64,000 nt of DNA from NCBI GenBank assembly GCA_963930775.1, contig OZ005695.1, positions 3,224,001-3,288,000 on the forward strand. The letters are read 5' to 3'. Positions 11,696-24,459 of the stretch are shown piece after piece; position 1 is the first letter of the stretch, and each line of letters begins with the position of its first letter. The translations under genes were made by a program, and so were the position numbers. This DNA is from Cliona cf. orientalis (taxonomy: Eukaryota; Porifera; Demospongiae; Clionaida; Clionaidae). The notes beneath the pieces were generated by a model. That model saw nothing but the letters and a program-made list of their open reading frames with translations, was not told the DNA's origin and searched no databases.

Positions 11696-13034
11696 CTATG
11701 ACTTGATGTCCTTGGGCAAGTACCAGATTTGATTCTTGGTGTCTTCCTCGATTTTCTTCTTCAGTTCTGGCCTCTCATCCAGGTACTCGTCAATCTGAAA
11801 ATCAAATAACAATAATAATAATGGGTGTTCTTGTATTGGGAAACTTCAACTGGATTGAGCTTAATCACTAATATAGGAACATTTTTTTGGCATGCTCAAG
11901 CAATTGTAGAGGCAACATTCAACATTTCAGCTATGCATGAATATTCTGTACATTTGTTGAGTGACCAAAAATTTGAAGCATTTCCCGTAATTCTGCAATG
12001 GGTGTCAGTAACTAGAGGTGGTAAATAATAAATTATTGAGTCACTAAAAATCTCACCGTCATTTCTTCATATGGCTTCTCAGCTTTGATCTGGTCCAACT
12101 GCACAGAAGGGAAAGTAGCATCATTCTCATGCATGTCAGATACTATATATACACTGAACAACACCCTTCACAGATAGAGGGGTCTAACCTATCAATATCA
12201 GTCACGACTATAATTATGTACTTTGTATCTCCCTAATGGGAATGAGATGAGATTACCAATTATTCCTTGTCACTGACGCCCCTATCATGCCTCCCCTCCC
12301 CCCCCCCCCCCCCCGAGGCAAAAATCAATGGCTAATTGGTGCTGCTCCCTACTGTGTAGTTATAAGAATAGCTGCAAACTCGAGCTCCATAGATAGTTTT
12401 TTTTAGCTCACCTGCTTCTTAAGACTTTCTAGGTTCTTCTCAGCTTCTTTGGTAACCCTAGCGACATCATCTTCCTGCGGGTCAAATAACAATAATAATA
12501 GTAATAATCGCATCAATACTTAAGCACAGATAACAAGAACTCACAAATTCCTTCCTGTGTTTCTCTATGTGAGGAGTGTCCATATCTTTAGGGTATGGTA
12601 CTGTCAGAGATTCAAACTGCTTCTGAAAGTTATCCACCAGTCCTGGCGTGGTGATGTGCTTGCGATAGTGGCTCCAGTCTATCGGTTCAGGCTGCTCTGG
12701 GATGGTCAACATGCTGCAAGGGAGGGTTCAGTGGATAGTGCGCATTAAATGGAATAAATGACCCTTTAAAAGTAACGCTTATGCGACCTCAAATTTGCCT
12801 ACTATCCCTAAAACTAAAGGTTAACCCAACTGAATAGTTTTTAGTAACACTAATCCAAGCGAAATTTGACATTTGAATCCTCCAGAAGCTATGGACTTGA
12901 ATCTAGCTTTACCTTGCCCGAATTGCTTCGTAGCGAGCTCTAAAGCCGTTATAGTGGGCTCTAAACTCCGGCGGCAGTCGTCTGAAGAGAATAGACCAGT
13001 CGAACACTTTCTTTCCTGCCGTTCTCCCGCTCAT
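11696..13034 (-). CDS. ATP5PD: ATP synthase peripheral-stalk subunit d, 5 exons
   Basis: Subunit d is part of the peripheral stalk of mitochondrial F1Fo ATP synthase. Exons on the minus strand are 13034-12913, 12713-12545, 12474-12412, 12098-12057 and 11794-11696, with consensus splice sites, giving 164 residues, the usual length for the family. Family features are visible: an early FDWSILFRRLPPE-type segment, the central DWSHYRK motif, an amphipathic helical middle and a C-terminus with IDEYLDERPEL. It forms a head-to-head pair with PDPK1. Confidence 0.95.
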
Positions 13035-13211
13035 CTTGTCTGCAAGCTGACAAACAGTCCGAGTATCGGTCCGGATATTCTCCTTGAAACCTCCGGATAT
13101 CTTTCAATTAAATATCCGGTATCGATGAATGACGTCATCGATTTTAGAGGTCAAGGGAAAAACAAGCAGTTCTGTGTCGCGAGCTTTTGCTTTGAATCAA
13201 GCTGGACAGTC
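13035..13211. promoter_or_regulatory. Bidirectional promoter of ATP5PD and PDPK1 with full CRE
   Basis: 177 bp separate the two start codons. A complete CRE/ATF palindrome TGACGTCA lies at 13130-13137 inside a longer palindrome (ATCGATGAATGACGTCATCGAT). Three ETS-like CCGGATAT/ATATCCGG half-sites lie between about 13069 and 13119. No TATA box is seen. Factor binding is inferred from the motifs. Confidence 0.6.
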
Positions 13212-14588
13212 ATGGCAGCCGCTCCTAAGGTAATCTATGTGTCTGCATAAGTATTTAGGCCAATACCGTGTGCACAAGTGTTTCATGCCATACTCTGGAT
13301 ATAAAGTTATTATGTCACTGTACTACTAATTGAGTACTTGTAGCTAGCTGTGTGTAGCTTAGTCCAAGTACATGATTAAGTTTGCTCAGGTGGGGATTTG
13401 ATTGTCTCTGGCCTTTGGTGGTGGTCAAGTGGAGACCCTGGATTAGCCTATTTATGATTAGGGTGCATGATATAGGTGTGTGGAGCAGTGGTACTTCCTT
13501 TCGTATCAATCTCAGTCGAAATCACCACTCTTTATACTCGGAAAAGCGTGCACTTCAGGATGAATGGAGGATAGGAGAAAGAGAAAGAGAGGGGGAGGGG
13601 GGCAGAAAGGGAGATAGAGAGAGGGGGGCCAGGGAGGCGGGGGGGGGGGGACAAAGGGAGATAGAGAGAGGGGGGTGGGGGTGGGGGGAGAAGAGGGAGA
13701 GAGAGGGGTGGAGATCTCGACACCACTGCATGTTTAATACGAAGTGAAGAATTGTGCGCTGCTTTACTACTTTGTGTGTTGCCTGTGGTGTGTGGAATAA
13801 GGTTTGTTTGTCTGCACACTCTGTCCATGTTCTAAGGGAGTGTGATTTGTAGACTGGAGCCTCCCTCGCTAATCACCTAAACTCTTTAGGGACCAACGCT
13901 AATCAACAATTTGATCAGCTGAGAAAATAACACGTTCGATTGATCTCTTACATGTACTTGCGCAATGTGAGTTGTCAGTGTTACAGGTGGCTCCATGATC
14001 TTAAGTGTACTGTAAATCAGGTGTGCCTAGAGCAGCAATGGGGTGATGATTTCCTCCTTGTTTTCAGGTGGAGGTGCATAGCTATAGCTACTGTCTACTT
14101 AGAGTGGATGAATCGTCCAAACTCCTAAAGGGTTTTTCTCCGTGGAAGGGGGGAGGGGGAAGAAATGGGCTTTCCCTATTGCCAGTACGGGGTTGCTCCC
14201 CATCTTGAATTTTGGTACTTGGCATTTGAGTCCTCTTAAATCTAGGTGCTAATGTGATGCCATACTACAATGCAAAAGCATATAGCACATGCTGGCTCCT
14301 CAAGTATTGGCTATTTATATGTACACGTACATGTATGTGCACATGTATGGCATTATTTTTATGCTGATTAATAGGGTACACATGTGCTGCACATGTGACT
14401 ATGTTATAGTAGCATGATGGTACTTCTTGCTGCTGACTTAATGCCCACGTTTGATAGTTTTTTGAAGAGAAAGGTCTCTGTGGAGTTGTTCTGTTGAAAG
14501 TCAAACTCCTCTTTGTCATTGTTGTGGCATTGGATGATAAACCCTACAGCTGTGGAACTGCAAATTCCAGATGGCTCCTGTGTATACA

Positions 14589-14630
<42 letters not shown>

Positions 14631-17600
14631 GGAGAGGGGGGGGGGAAGGGAGAGAGAGATAATGGAACGACCACTCTGTCTCATTTTGGATGTATAACAT
14701 CAGTACATGTACATGATGAATGTACATTGTATATGTAACTACAATTGTGTAAACATTTTTTTACTATTAATACTGCCAGGAGAAATCCGATAGTACAGTC
14801 ATAAGCCTAGATTGCACATACATTTGTGGGTATCATAACTGAGCAGCTCCGTGTTTACTCACAGTGAAATTCTATGTAACCGTACTTTCTCGTTTCACTT
14901 TCAAGATATGCAAGTAGTTGTGTATACAGTAGCTATACAAGCAATATCATATACAATTGTAGATGTATAATATCTATACCTAATTTTTATAAATTTTGAT
15001 ACCTCACTACCACACAGAGTGCTTCAGATGATACTCCAAATGGAGTCCAAAAGAGAAAGAAAGAGGATTTTACTTTTGACAAGATCATCGGTGAAGGGTC
15101 GTACTCTACCGTAAGCCAGCTAACTAGTACACCTTGTACTGAAACCCCTTCTCATTCGTAGTGTACTCTGTATACATGTACATGTACATGTACATGTACA
15201 TGTGCATGTACATGGCCATTGTACTTGTATTACATGTATATTATTGTATGATATATCCCCATATCCACCCCCGCCCACCAAACTTTTCTCTCTCCAGGTC
15301 GTCTTAGCAACGGATAAACACACAAAGACCCAATATGCAAGTGAGTTCTGGATGAAAGTAAACGTTGATCTTTCCCTTTTTCCTCATCTGTACTTAGTTC
15401 ATAATCCCCTAGGGGGGGTTTGTGCAGCGTGTGTGTGTGTGTGTATGTGTGGAGTGCCAGAGAAGAGGAAATGTGAGCGATGTTTGCAGTTCAGCTAGTG
15501 TACAGCTTCAGTCTACCAAGGGCTTATCGATCAGGCCCTTCCTTAAGATCGTTTATATGAATATTATTATGTATGCGTAATGATACTGGCTTAGCGTTGC
15601 CCCCCCCCCCCCCCAGCGGCTGTTTGCATAATTATTGTATACATAAATTTAATATGCATGAGCCCAAGTGCGGGCCATCCCAGTGGTTCACATGTATGCA
15701 TGTACATGTACATGTAAAAAGCCAAGTCTTGAGAACTATCCAGTGTTACCGTGGCGATAGTACACACGTAATCCAAGCCCTTTGACCCCGTATAAACAGT
15801 AACCATGCTGGCAGCCAGGATTGAATGTGTCTACAATTACCCCACACAAATACCAACTTGCACCATTCTCTCTTCCTCTGGCTAAGTACATGTATAGCCT
15901 GGTTCACGATAAGTATGGAAAAAAATTGGCAATAATACTGGTAGTATTATTATGCACAAATGCAGGGACAAGCTTTATTACCTGCTAAAACCTGTCAGAT
16001 TGCACCTATCACTAATTTATTAGTGGAATAGTTTGTGTAATTTCACATCCTCGACTTGTGATGATGCAGCCACCTGCCTCTGTTACTGTGGGCCAGGCTC
16101 TTGTTGCATAGAAACATGAGGGTCTGGGAAAAGAGTGGTGTTCAGTAGCTACACGCACACACAGAAAGCTTTAAGAGCCCGTATACATGTACATGTATAG
16201 TTATGTAGTGTAATAACAATATTATGTAATTGCAGTACACATATATATTGCAAACTGCTTTGAAGTGTGCTCAAAGTAAAAGAACACTAGTCTACAGTGT
16301 ATCATGTGTACCATGCAGTGTACTAAGTAGCATCTGTTGCATCTTGAAAGCTTTTAAGTTATGGAATGCTAGAGTAGCTACACCTTTGGAGCTAGGGCTA
16401 CCACGGCAACTTCAAGTGATGTTGCAATGGGGGAGGTACCGTGCATGCTAGGATTCTGGGGTTGAGTTCTAAACATTCTTGTACGTCTATAATATTATAC
16501 ATGTAGCTACACACACGTACATACATGTGTAGCTAAGCCATGTTCACAACTTGTTGGTGAGGGAATGGTCTATAGATATTAGTTCTCTTGGTTCAGTGTG
16601 TATTGAGAGTATGCAAGCCTGTGGTGAGAGAGAGGGAAGGAGGGAGGGAGAGGGGAGAGAGAGATAGAAAGAGAGAGAGAGGGAGAGAGAGTACATTCAT
16701 CTCACCCCTCCACTGTCCTCTCTTGCAGTGAAAATCCTCGACAAGAGGCACATCATCAAGGAGAAGAAGGTCCAGTACGTCAGTCGAGAGAAAGAGGTCC
16801 TGGCAAAAATCAACCACCCGTTCTTCGTCAAACTCTTCTTCACTTTCCAGGACAAAGAGAATCTTTGTATCCTCCCACTTATTTATCAGCAGCATGGCAG
16901 CTCAAGCTCGGTGTATACTAATGATCACATTTCAATGGCATTCGTAGATTGAGTATCTTTTCTGACCACAATTGACAGGTGTTAAGTGGGTGCTTGATGG
17001 GCAAGGCTTGAGTGTAACCACTATCACATTGCTCAACAGCATAACCCTGCCCTCCCCAAATGCGAACCCAAAGTTGCTTGCTTATGAGTGCTGGAAAGCG
17101 GTGTGCTAGAAGCCTCCAAAAACAGTATCTAACTATCATATAATACTCTTGCTATTATCATAGAGGTGTATACATCGACCTAGTCCCTATTGAATACTGT
17201 CTCTAAGACTGTGTGCACACAAACCTATAGACATGAATGGAACTGATAAAACAGCAATTGCTTTATGTCTGAGTGCATACTCACTCGTGTTTGTACATGT
17301 ATGTGATAGCTCATGTAGTTTTGGAACTTATTTGCTTGAAACGAGATCACCTTCATCAGTTTGATAATACATGTACCATAGGACCGTTTTTGATTGTGTG
17401 GTTTAATAATAATATTATTGCATTTCAGGCCAAGTTGTGAATCCATTCGTTGCCTTTAGCTACATGTACATGTAGTTTGTTTAAAAATACAATGTAAGAA
17501 GAGTTTGTTTTATACTCATGCATGTGTGTATAAAAACCATGCAGTGGAGTGTGGCTAAAATGGTCAAACATGAGCCGTTTGAAAATCAGTGGCTGCTTTA

Positions 17601-20600
17601 CATGTACATAATTATGGTGTTTTGCCACTTGAACATTGACCTAATTGGCTATAATGATAGATGTGGGTGTGTTTAATGACAATTTGTAGCTTGGCTTTGT
17701 TGTTCGCGCCTCATTTAGCTACTGCCATGTTGGGGCCTACGCTCCTCTTTTTTTGGGAAATTTAATTTTCAGTACGTGTCCTTTCCTCCTCCTCCTGCCT
17801 GGAATGTACACGGCACACGTGTGCGCTCAACCTGTACGTGTGCATATGGTGAAGTTCGGCTGCCATCAACACAGACATGAATGAATGTGAAGGCCTCCAT
17901 GATACTGTATTTGAACTATCGTGTACGTGTGTGTACATGCGTCCCTGTCTGGAGAATTCAAGGCTGTATACTTCCAAGTTATCACTTTTATTGGATTATT
18001 GGTACCCTGTCTACATGTATATTACTATAGACACTAGTGTATGTACATGTATGTGTATGTGTCACTGCATCCTTTTTCATATTGTAGTGGTGGTCCTTCT
18101 GTCCACGTGTGTGTGTGTGTGTGTGCATGTTTGTCCGTGTGTGTATGTGGGTGGTCAGTTTCAGTTGAAGGCACTGACACTGAGCGACAGTTGTAAACAG
18201 GCTAGCTCTAACAGACGTCCACCTGTACTAACTGTACTGTGGACATTCATGCACACAATATACACATGTACACACTGTGCACATTGTATGTGTATAGCTG
18301 GCTACCGCACACGATGAATGCACATATACTATTGTGACCGAAGTATGTATGTACATGTAGTCTGTTGTTGTGCCTTGACCGCTGTTGACCGGCAGACTTT
18401 GGATTGAGTTACTGCAGAAGAGGAGAGCTCTTGGATTACCTCAAGAAGGTACGTAGGTACTGGTACAATGCACCATTCATTCATCGTAACGTTGGGACTA
18501 ACACACACATAATAATATGCACTGTACAATATTATGTGCAGTGATTGAACTGTGAGTCCTACTGTGTAATCAAGGGTGTCTTTTTCCTACTAGCGTTCTT
18601 TAAAGTTTACTAAGTAACTTACAGTCTGTGGAATGTTTTTCTGTCGTGTAGTTATTTTTTGTAGTTTCAAAACGTTGTGCATACAATGCTGAATGGCTGA
18701 GAGGAACCTAGCTGGGGGGGGGGGGGGGGGGGGGGGGGGAGGATACCGGGGGATACCAGGCTATTCTCTGTCGTAGTACTCATGTACTTGTACTCGTACA
18801 ATATTTGTGTCTTTAGTCTTCAATACAATCTAGACATTGTTAGCTAGTGTATATACCATTATCTCCTTACTACAATCAATGGCTGTGTGCTAACTCCCCC
18901 CGGCAATCATGCAGGTTGGGTGTTTTGATGAGAATGCAACACAGTTCTACTCGGCCGAGATAACCGTGGCACTGGAGTACCTCCACAACATAGGCATCAT
19001 ACACAGGTCTGTGGAAGTATTGTTGAATGTTCGTATGAAGTCTTGTGACCTTTTTGGCTCCTCCCACCCACCCACTCACTGTATTTATAGAGACTTGAAG
19101 CCAGAGAACATCCTACTGGACGAGAGCATGCACATTCGAATCACAGACTTTGGCACGGCAAAGATCATTGAGGAAGGAGGGGAAGGTCAGTCTCTCTCTT
19201 CCATAGTAGGGAACATATCCAGGGTTCATTTAGAATATCTTTTTTGGCGGGGAAGGGAGGGAAGGGGGAGAGGGATAGGAGTGTATGACAAAGTTAAGAG
19301 GATCAACGGATGGGACGGTTGAGAACTTACATGTACATTTTAGCATTCTAATGTGGCGCATGCAGTGCTATATTATTGAAGCTCAGGCATAAAACTGTTT
19401 ATATTCCATTGGATCATGCTTGCCTACACTGTACGTGTTGGATTTGTTTTGTGCAGATCGGGCCAACTCCTTTGTGGGTACAGCAGAGTACGTGTCTCCA
19501 GAATTACTACAAAGCAAAGTGGCATACAAGAGGTATGTATTAGTGCTTGTACGCTGGTGGTGGGTGGGGTTGATTTGAAACAGTGTTTTGCCAAAGTGCA
19601 CTACCCAGACCACATTGGAGAATGAAATGTATGACGAGTGTACTCTTGTTCTCTCTCTCTGTTTCTCTCTCTCCCTCCCTTTCTCTCCCCTTTCTACAGT
19701 TCTGATCTCTGGGCACTAGGCTGTATTGTCTTCCAGCTACTGGCTGGCAGACCTCCATTCCATGCTGCGTGAGTCACTAGTATCTTAGTATTGCACAGTT
19801 TAATTCTGTATAGAGATTTGTTGCCATTTTGCTAACTGGCTACATGTATTTGTGATTGGTAGAGAGGTTCTACTGTACCTCAGAGGGCAAAGTGACCTAG
19901 CCGTATCTCTGGACCCTCCCACCTTCAGTCATAATCTATGCTTCCAGTATTATTGCGCATAGAAAAGCAGAATGGCTTGGGAATGGGACCTCAGGAATAA
20001 TATACACTGTATTTTAAACATAGTAGCCTCGTCTCCAGGCCCATTCCCAGGTTTGGATTGAAACCTGGGAATGGGCCAGAGGAACGAGGCTAGTTGAGAA
20101 GTGAAAGCTTATAGACAGACATCACTATAGTACTCTAGTAGAGGAAAGAAAAAACTTTTGTGACTGTTTATACTCAAGCTACTGTCTATTCCTGTTTGTG
20201 TACATGTAGCAGTCATTGTGTGTTTGCATAGTATTATACATATCATCGTAGCTGTCCCTTGTCAATCCCGTTGTTTTGTTTTCCATGCATGGGAGAACTA
20301 TAATTATTATACACATGTATGTGTGCATGCATACATAAAGTATACATATGCACTCACTCTTAGATCATTGATAGTTTTTGCAACGTATGCATGTTATTGT
20401 TAGATGTTGGTTTTCCCCACAGGAATGAGTACCTATGCTTCCAGAAGATCACCAAGTTAGAGTACAGTATACCTGACGGTTTCCCTGACAACGCTAAGGA
20501 TGTCGTCACAAAATTACTGGTGCGTATTTATAATAATTATTATGAACACTCCCTTGCTCTCTCTGTGCTTTATAGTGTATGCCAGCCATTATTGTGTTAA

Positions 20601-22196
20601 CCTCTCCCTCTCTCCCTCTCTATCTCTCCCACTCTCTCTTTCCCTCTCTCTCTCTCTCTTTCTCCCTCCCTTCCTCACTCCCTCTCTCTCTCTCTCTCTT
20701 CCTCCCTCTCTCTCTCTCTCTCCTTCCTCCTCTCTGCAGGTATTGGACCCCTCCAAGCGTCTTGGTTGTGATCAGATGGGTGGCTACTCCACTCTTAAGG
20801 ATCACGTCTTCTTTGAGGACATAGAGTGGGAGACGATGCCAGATCAGACTCCTCCCAAACTCATGCCCTACCTGCCGTCCACGGCGAAGGGGGAGCAAGG
20901 CTTTAGGAGCGATGTGAATGTAAGTATTCAATTTTAGAGTTTGTATTATTGGCTAGCTACATGTAGTATCCAAGGTGTCCATACAGGTATACAAGAGTAT
21001 TGTGTATATCAAAGGGGGCTTTTTTTCCACTGTATGTCCTATAGAGTGTTCTTGTAACAATTCCAGTCCATGGGGTAGCCTGGTACATATACATGTATGC
21101 TTCAAGCTTGGAACGACCACTGAGAGCCTAAGACAATAGTTTAACAGTAGCTAGCTAAGCTAAGTGTGAAACAGTACTATGTGTATAAAACCAGTGCATT
21201 CACCAAAACTCATCTACATAATCCTACCCTTATTGTGATATCTTTCTAAAGATGGATGACGAGGAGAAGACAGATGATGAATTTGAGGAGCGGTTCCTCC
21301 AGGTGTTTGGCCTCGGTGACCCCGAGAGCCCGAGTGTGGCAAAGACGCCCGTGGCCAGAACACCAAGCCAGCCCGACCCAACGGAGAGACAGGAACTGCT
21401 CAAGAGACAAGCCAAAAACTCACCATGGTTAGTATATTATATATACATCTAGATCATACCCTGCATTTTTAACAACCTTTACCAATATACTTGATGACCC
21501 TTAATCGATAGCTAGTACTATCCGTGCACGTGGTCATGATTACTGTAATTGTAAAGGATCTCATATAATTATTATTTACAATGTTATGTCATAAGATACA
21601 GAGGAGGTAGTATTATAGTTTTTGTTCCACAGGCACCAATTCATCAACAATGAACTGATAGTCAAGAGTGGTCTAGTGGACAAAAGAAAGGTGATAATTA
21701 TCAGTGATAGATAATCATTATAGTTTTGTTTTGAATAACATTTGTCCCACAGGGTCTGTTCAGTAAACGGCGGCAGCTGATACTGACCGATGCACCACGA
21801 CTGTACTATGTTGATCCCGTTGGCATGGAGCTAAAGGGGGAAATCCCTTGGTAATTGGTAGTTGTATGCATAGTTTCACGTTCAGCTGTAAGCTATTGAC
21901 TGCGTACAGGTCTAGTACTATGAGATTGGAGGTAAAGAACTGGAAGATATTCTTTGTACATACAGTAAGTTTTGAAACGAGAGAGAGAGAGAGAGAGAGA
22001 GGGAGACATCTCGTACCTTGTAACGTAGTCACCCCATACAATGTCGTGCAAAGTCTTTACTTATACACAATGTCATTCTTCCATTCAGCCCAACCGGACG
22101 TACTACCTTGAGGACCCCACAGGTCAGTCCCAGCAGTGGGTGGACACTATTAACGAGTGGCTTAAGAAGTCAAAATCAGGGGCAAGCAAACCATAG
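13212..22196 (+). CDS. PDPK1: 3-phosphoinositide-dependent protein kinase 1, 16 exons
   Basis: PDK1 is the master AGC kinase that phosphorylates activation loops of AKT, S6K and PKC at the membrane. Exons are 13212-13229, 15018-15110, 15298-15340, 16729-16866, 18396-18448, 18915-19006, 19091-19185, 19457-19532, 19700-19768, 20423-20519, 20740-20919, 21252-21427, 21633-21690, 21753-21850, 21910-21964 and 22089-22196. All are GT-AG and in frame, giving 482 residues (human: 556). The kinase domain shows the glycine loop GEGSYST, catalytic lysine in AMKIL, HRDLKPEN, DFGTAK, and the autophosphorylation loop [15 protein letters not shown] with the Ser equivalent to human Ser241. The C-terminal PH domain includes [13 protein letters not shown] and the final NRTYYLEDP segment. 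The linker between the domains is short. Start codon and exon 1 (6 codons) rest on splice logic alone. Confidence 0.95.
14587..14662. repeat. (GA)n-rich tract
   Basis: An almost pure GA purine run lies in PDPK1 intron 1. Another purine-rich run with long G tracts lies at about 13560-13720 in the same intron. Confidence 0.85.
15173..15213. repeat. TACATG hexamer microsatellite
   Basis: Tandem self-complementary TACATG units lie in PDPK1 intron 2. This motif is scattered through most introns of the first 23 kb. Confidence 0.85.
18714..18739. repeat. Poly-G tract
   Basis: A homopolymer of about 26 G lies in PDPK1 intron 5. Its length is assembly-sensitive. Confidence 0.9.
20024..20092. repeat. 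69-bp foldback element
   Basis: Near-perfect inverted arms (TAGCCTCGT...CCTGGGAATGG...ACGAGGCTA) flank a very short loop in PDPK1 intron 9. The ends resemble those of the MITE at 29032-29371. No target-site duplication is evident. Confidence 0.6.
20606..20736. repeat. (CT)n-rich tract
   Basis: A long pyrimidine run leads directly into the acceptor site of PDPK1 exon 11, serving as an extended polypyrimidine tract. Confidence 0.85.
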
Positions 22197-22400
22197 CCAT
22201 GTCATAGTATGATCGTTCTGTAGCACAGCATGCCTTCACTCTTCAATACCATGTCAGTTAATGAACTTACACTTTTTTTTGATTACAATATCATGCAGTT
22301 GCCTTATCATCTTCTTGTAACAATACTTAATGTTCTCATAGATTATTGTAAACTTCTGTACAGTGTTGTATACGCATTTTTACATGATAATAGACGTCTC

Positions 22401-22490
22401 TACAAATTGTGATTCGGTAATGGTCGTCGTCACTAGCGCTATACCCTGTATACACCTGGGTGCAGGTAAAGGTCGTCGAGAGCTCGAGTA
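22401..22490. repeat. Dispersed repeat, copy 1 (promoter-like block)
   Basis: Two sub-blocks are shared with 29555-29709: 22401-22440 matches 29555-29594 with one mismatch over 40 bp, and 22462-22490 matches 29681-29709 with few mismatches. In both places a start codon follows within about 30-60 bp. Confidence 0.75.
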
Positions 22491-22549
22491 GGGCTAGGGC
22501 TAGGGCAAGAGTAGATTAGCCTTACTCTTGGCTGCTAGCTAGCTAGCTG

Positions 22550-22614
22550 ATGGCACACTACGTCGACGTCCCGAGTCCGGTCCCAATCCACATGTACAAC
22601 GGCCGACCGATGAG
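22550..22614 (+). CDS. Possible orphan first exon
   Basis: An ATG opens 21 codons (MAHYVDVPSPVPIHMYNGRP...) ending at an AG|GTAATT donor-like site. About 65 bp downstream another frame reads THEEFELSIEEIVDYR (22681-22728), which looks like a GLEBS-type Rae1/Bub3-binding motif. The two pieces do not join in frame at the acceptor sites I can see. This may be a gene remnant, or chance. No gene name is justified. Confidence 0.25.
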
Positions 22615-23328
22615 GTAATTATGATGAAATTGGGGTGAAAACTGCTTCAAAATGTTTAGCTTGCATAACAGGGTGTTGAGACCCATGAAGAATTCGAACT
22701 TAGCATAGAAGAGATCGTGGACTATCGATGATATACGGCGATTCTCTTAGTTCGCTTTCTCAGTTTGGCGAGCTCGCACTCTCGGGGGATTCCCCTGTTC
22801 AGAGGCAGTGCAGTGCAGTGGAGGTCACGTCCGGGTCAACCGGCTCATGCCGCGGGCCCCAATATACGCGTATATACGTATACGGAGCATGCGCGGTTTA
22901 TCGATGCGAATTGAATCGCACTATGTACTAAGTAATATATTATTATATCCGCTGAATAAACACACCCTTCCGTAAAGCCATGCCCAAGCACAAGAAGCAA
23001 ATCAATCACGCATTCGAGGAGCACGCTTAATGATAATAATTGTAATAAATGTAACGCCCGAGACTTTACAGAACTGAATTAAACATACAATGCATAGACA
23101 TTTAATATTATAGCATAGAATTTAACCACAACGCATGATGTCACTTCCTGGTCATGACGATCTTCTGGTGTGTCCACTCGCGCACACGGTGTACAAAAAT
23201 TTATTCTCGATCTAGAATAATCATTCACCATAATTATTATAAATAATACTATTATTATACTTTTTAGTCTTTTCTCTTTCATTCCTGAAGATTTATTGCT
23301 CTCCAAACGTTGACCAATTGACTACAAG

Positions 23329-24459
23329 ATGGATTCCGGTTTCTCTGTTAGCGTGAATTGCAGTGATCTGACGATTACCGAATTGAAGGAATTGAATCTA
23401 ATCATGAGTGTGTCAGCAATGGTTTGTACTTTAATAATTATATTGGTTCTTTTTTCCCTCATAATTTATAAGAGGGCCTTTGGTAGCACCTTTCAACGTT
23501 TATATTTCTGTTTAATGATAGAAACATTGGTAGCCGAGATAGCGTTTGCCCTCAGCATTGAACGCCAGTTTTCTCATAATTATCAACATGAATTGTGTGT
23601 GGGAGTTGGCTTTTTGATTAACTGGAGTGATATTATGGTTTACATCTCTTCATATGAAATCATTTTGTATCTGCTTTACCTTGTCATAACTAAAATTCGA
23701 GGAATTTCTTGGCACATACGATGTAAATCATGTCAGATATTGGCAGAAACTGTCTATCTTCTAATACCAGCAATTCTTCCCCTACCATTTGTGCTACCAC
23801 CATACTTCAAAGGACTTTATGGCAGTGCGGGAGCATGGTGTTGGATTATGTCTATTGACAAAAACTGCAAGCAAGTTGGAGCACTAGACCAAGTCCTTGC
23901 TTATTCTATAAACGAAGCAGTAGGATTTGTTGGAATATTTGTTTGTGCAATCTTTACCACTGTTTATTGCAAGCTAGCATCAGATTATAAAGAAACTAAA
24001 AAGCTTTTAAGGCAAACACTTCTTCTTCTGTGCTTTCAGTTGTTGCAAATTTCTATTGTAACTATTCCATTTGGTATCCGGGTATATGCGATTACTTCTC
24101 ATGTTTATCAGGATTATGGTTTATGGATAGTGAAAGCTTTACTCGAGCCATTTAGCAAGCTTATTACCCAACTTGGATGTTTTTTATGCTTTTATCCTAT
24201 CAAGCAAATGTTTTGCTTCCCCTTCATGAAGAAACTGAGACAGTCAAGAAAAAATGAAACAAGGATCTCAAGGTTGGCAACTGTGCAGGCGGCATCTGTG
24301 CAATACTCTGCACCTAGTTCAACTTTCTTTGAAGTTCCTCATCCCGAAGCAGATGAAAATTCATTTCTTCGAGATTGTGCTGCTGAGCAATCTAGTTACC
24401 AAAGTGTGACATCAACTGTTACTCACAATCATAGGTATCTTGCAAAGATACTACAATGA
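23329..24459 (+). CDS. Seven-transmembrane receptor (GPCR-like), single exon
   Basis: This 376-residue protein has seven hydrophobic segments at about residues 25-47, 56-76, 92-121, 138-158, 190-214, 227-250 and 266-289, and an N-terminus of about 24 residues with one N-glycosylation site (NCS). Cys90 before TM3 and Cys171 in the second outer loop (GAWCWI) are placed for the usual disulphide. The GAWCWI loop is shared by cAMP-receptor-like and adhesion/secretin receptors, so it is probably in that broad clan, not rhodopsin class (no DRY or NPxxY seen). The 85-residue tail is Ser/Thr-rich. The ligand is unknown. No intron is needed, unlike the genes to its left. Confidence 0.75.
   Translation: MDSGFSVSVNCSDLTITELKELNLIMSVSAMVCTLIIILVLFSLIIYKRAFGSTFQRLYFCLMIETLVAEIAFALSIERQFSHNYQHELCVGVGFLINWSDIMVYISSYEIILYLLYLVITKIRGISWHIRCKSCQILAETVYLLIPAILPLPFVLPPYFKGLYGSAGAWCWIMSIDKNCKQVGALDQVLAYSINEAVGFVGIFVCAIFTTVYCKLASDYKETKKLLRQTLLLLCFQLLQISIVTIPFGIRVYAITSHVYQDYGLWIVKALLEPFSKLITQLGCFLCFYPIKQMFCFPFMKKLRQSRKNETRISRLATVQAASVQYSAPSSTFFEVPHPEADENSFLRDCAAEQSSYQSVTSTVTHNHRYLAKILQ

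Larger units (their letters stand above)
22197..23328. other. Intergenic region between PDPK1 and the 7TM gene
   Basis: It holds the PDPK1 3' end, one copy of a two-copy repeat (22401-22490), an orphan exon-like segment (22550-22614) and the 5' flank of the 7TM gene. A single-stop-free stretch at 22728-22931 has no protein-like features. Confidence 0.5.

Noticed and set aside
17877-18317. 146-residue Cys/Val-rich open frame
   Set aside because: Lies in PDPK1 intron 4 and is built from TG/TACATG repeats; no domain or conserved splice partner.
20579-20931. Ser/Leu/Pro-rich and Arg/Glu-rich frames
   Set aside because: Translations of the CT-rich intron tract beside PDPK1 exon 11.
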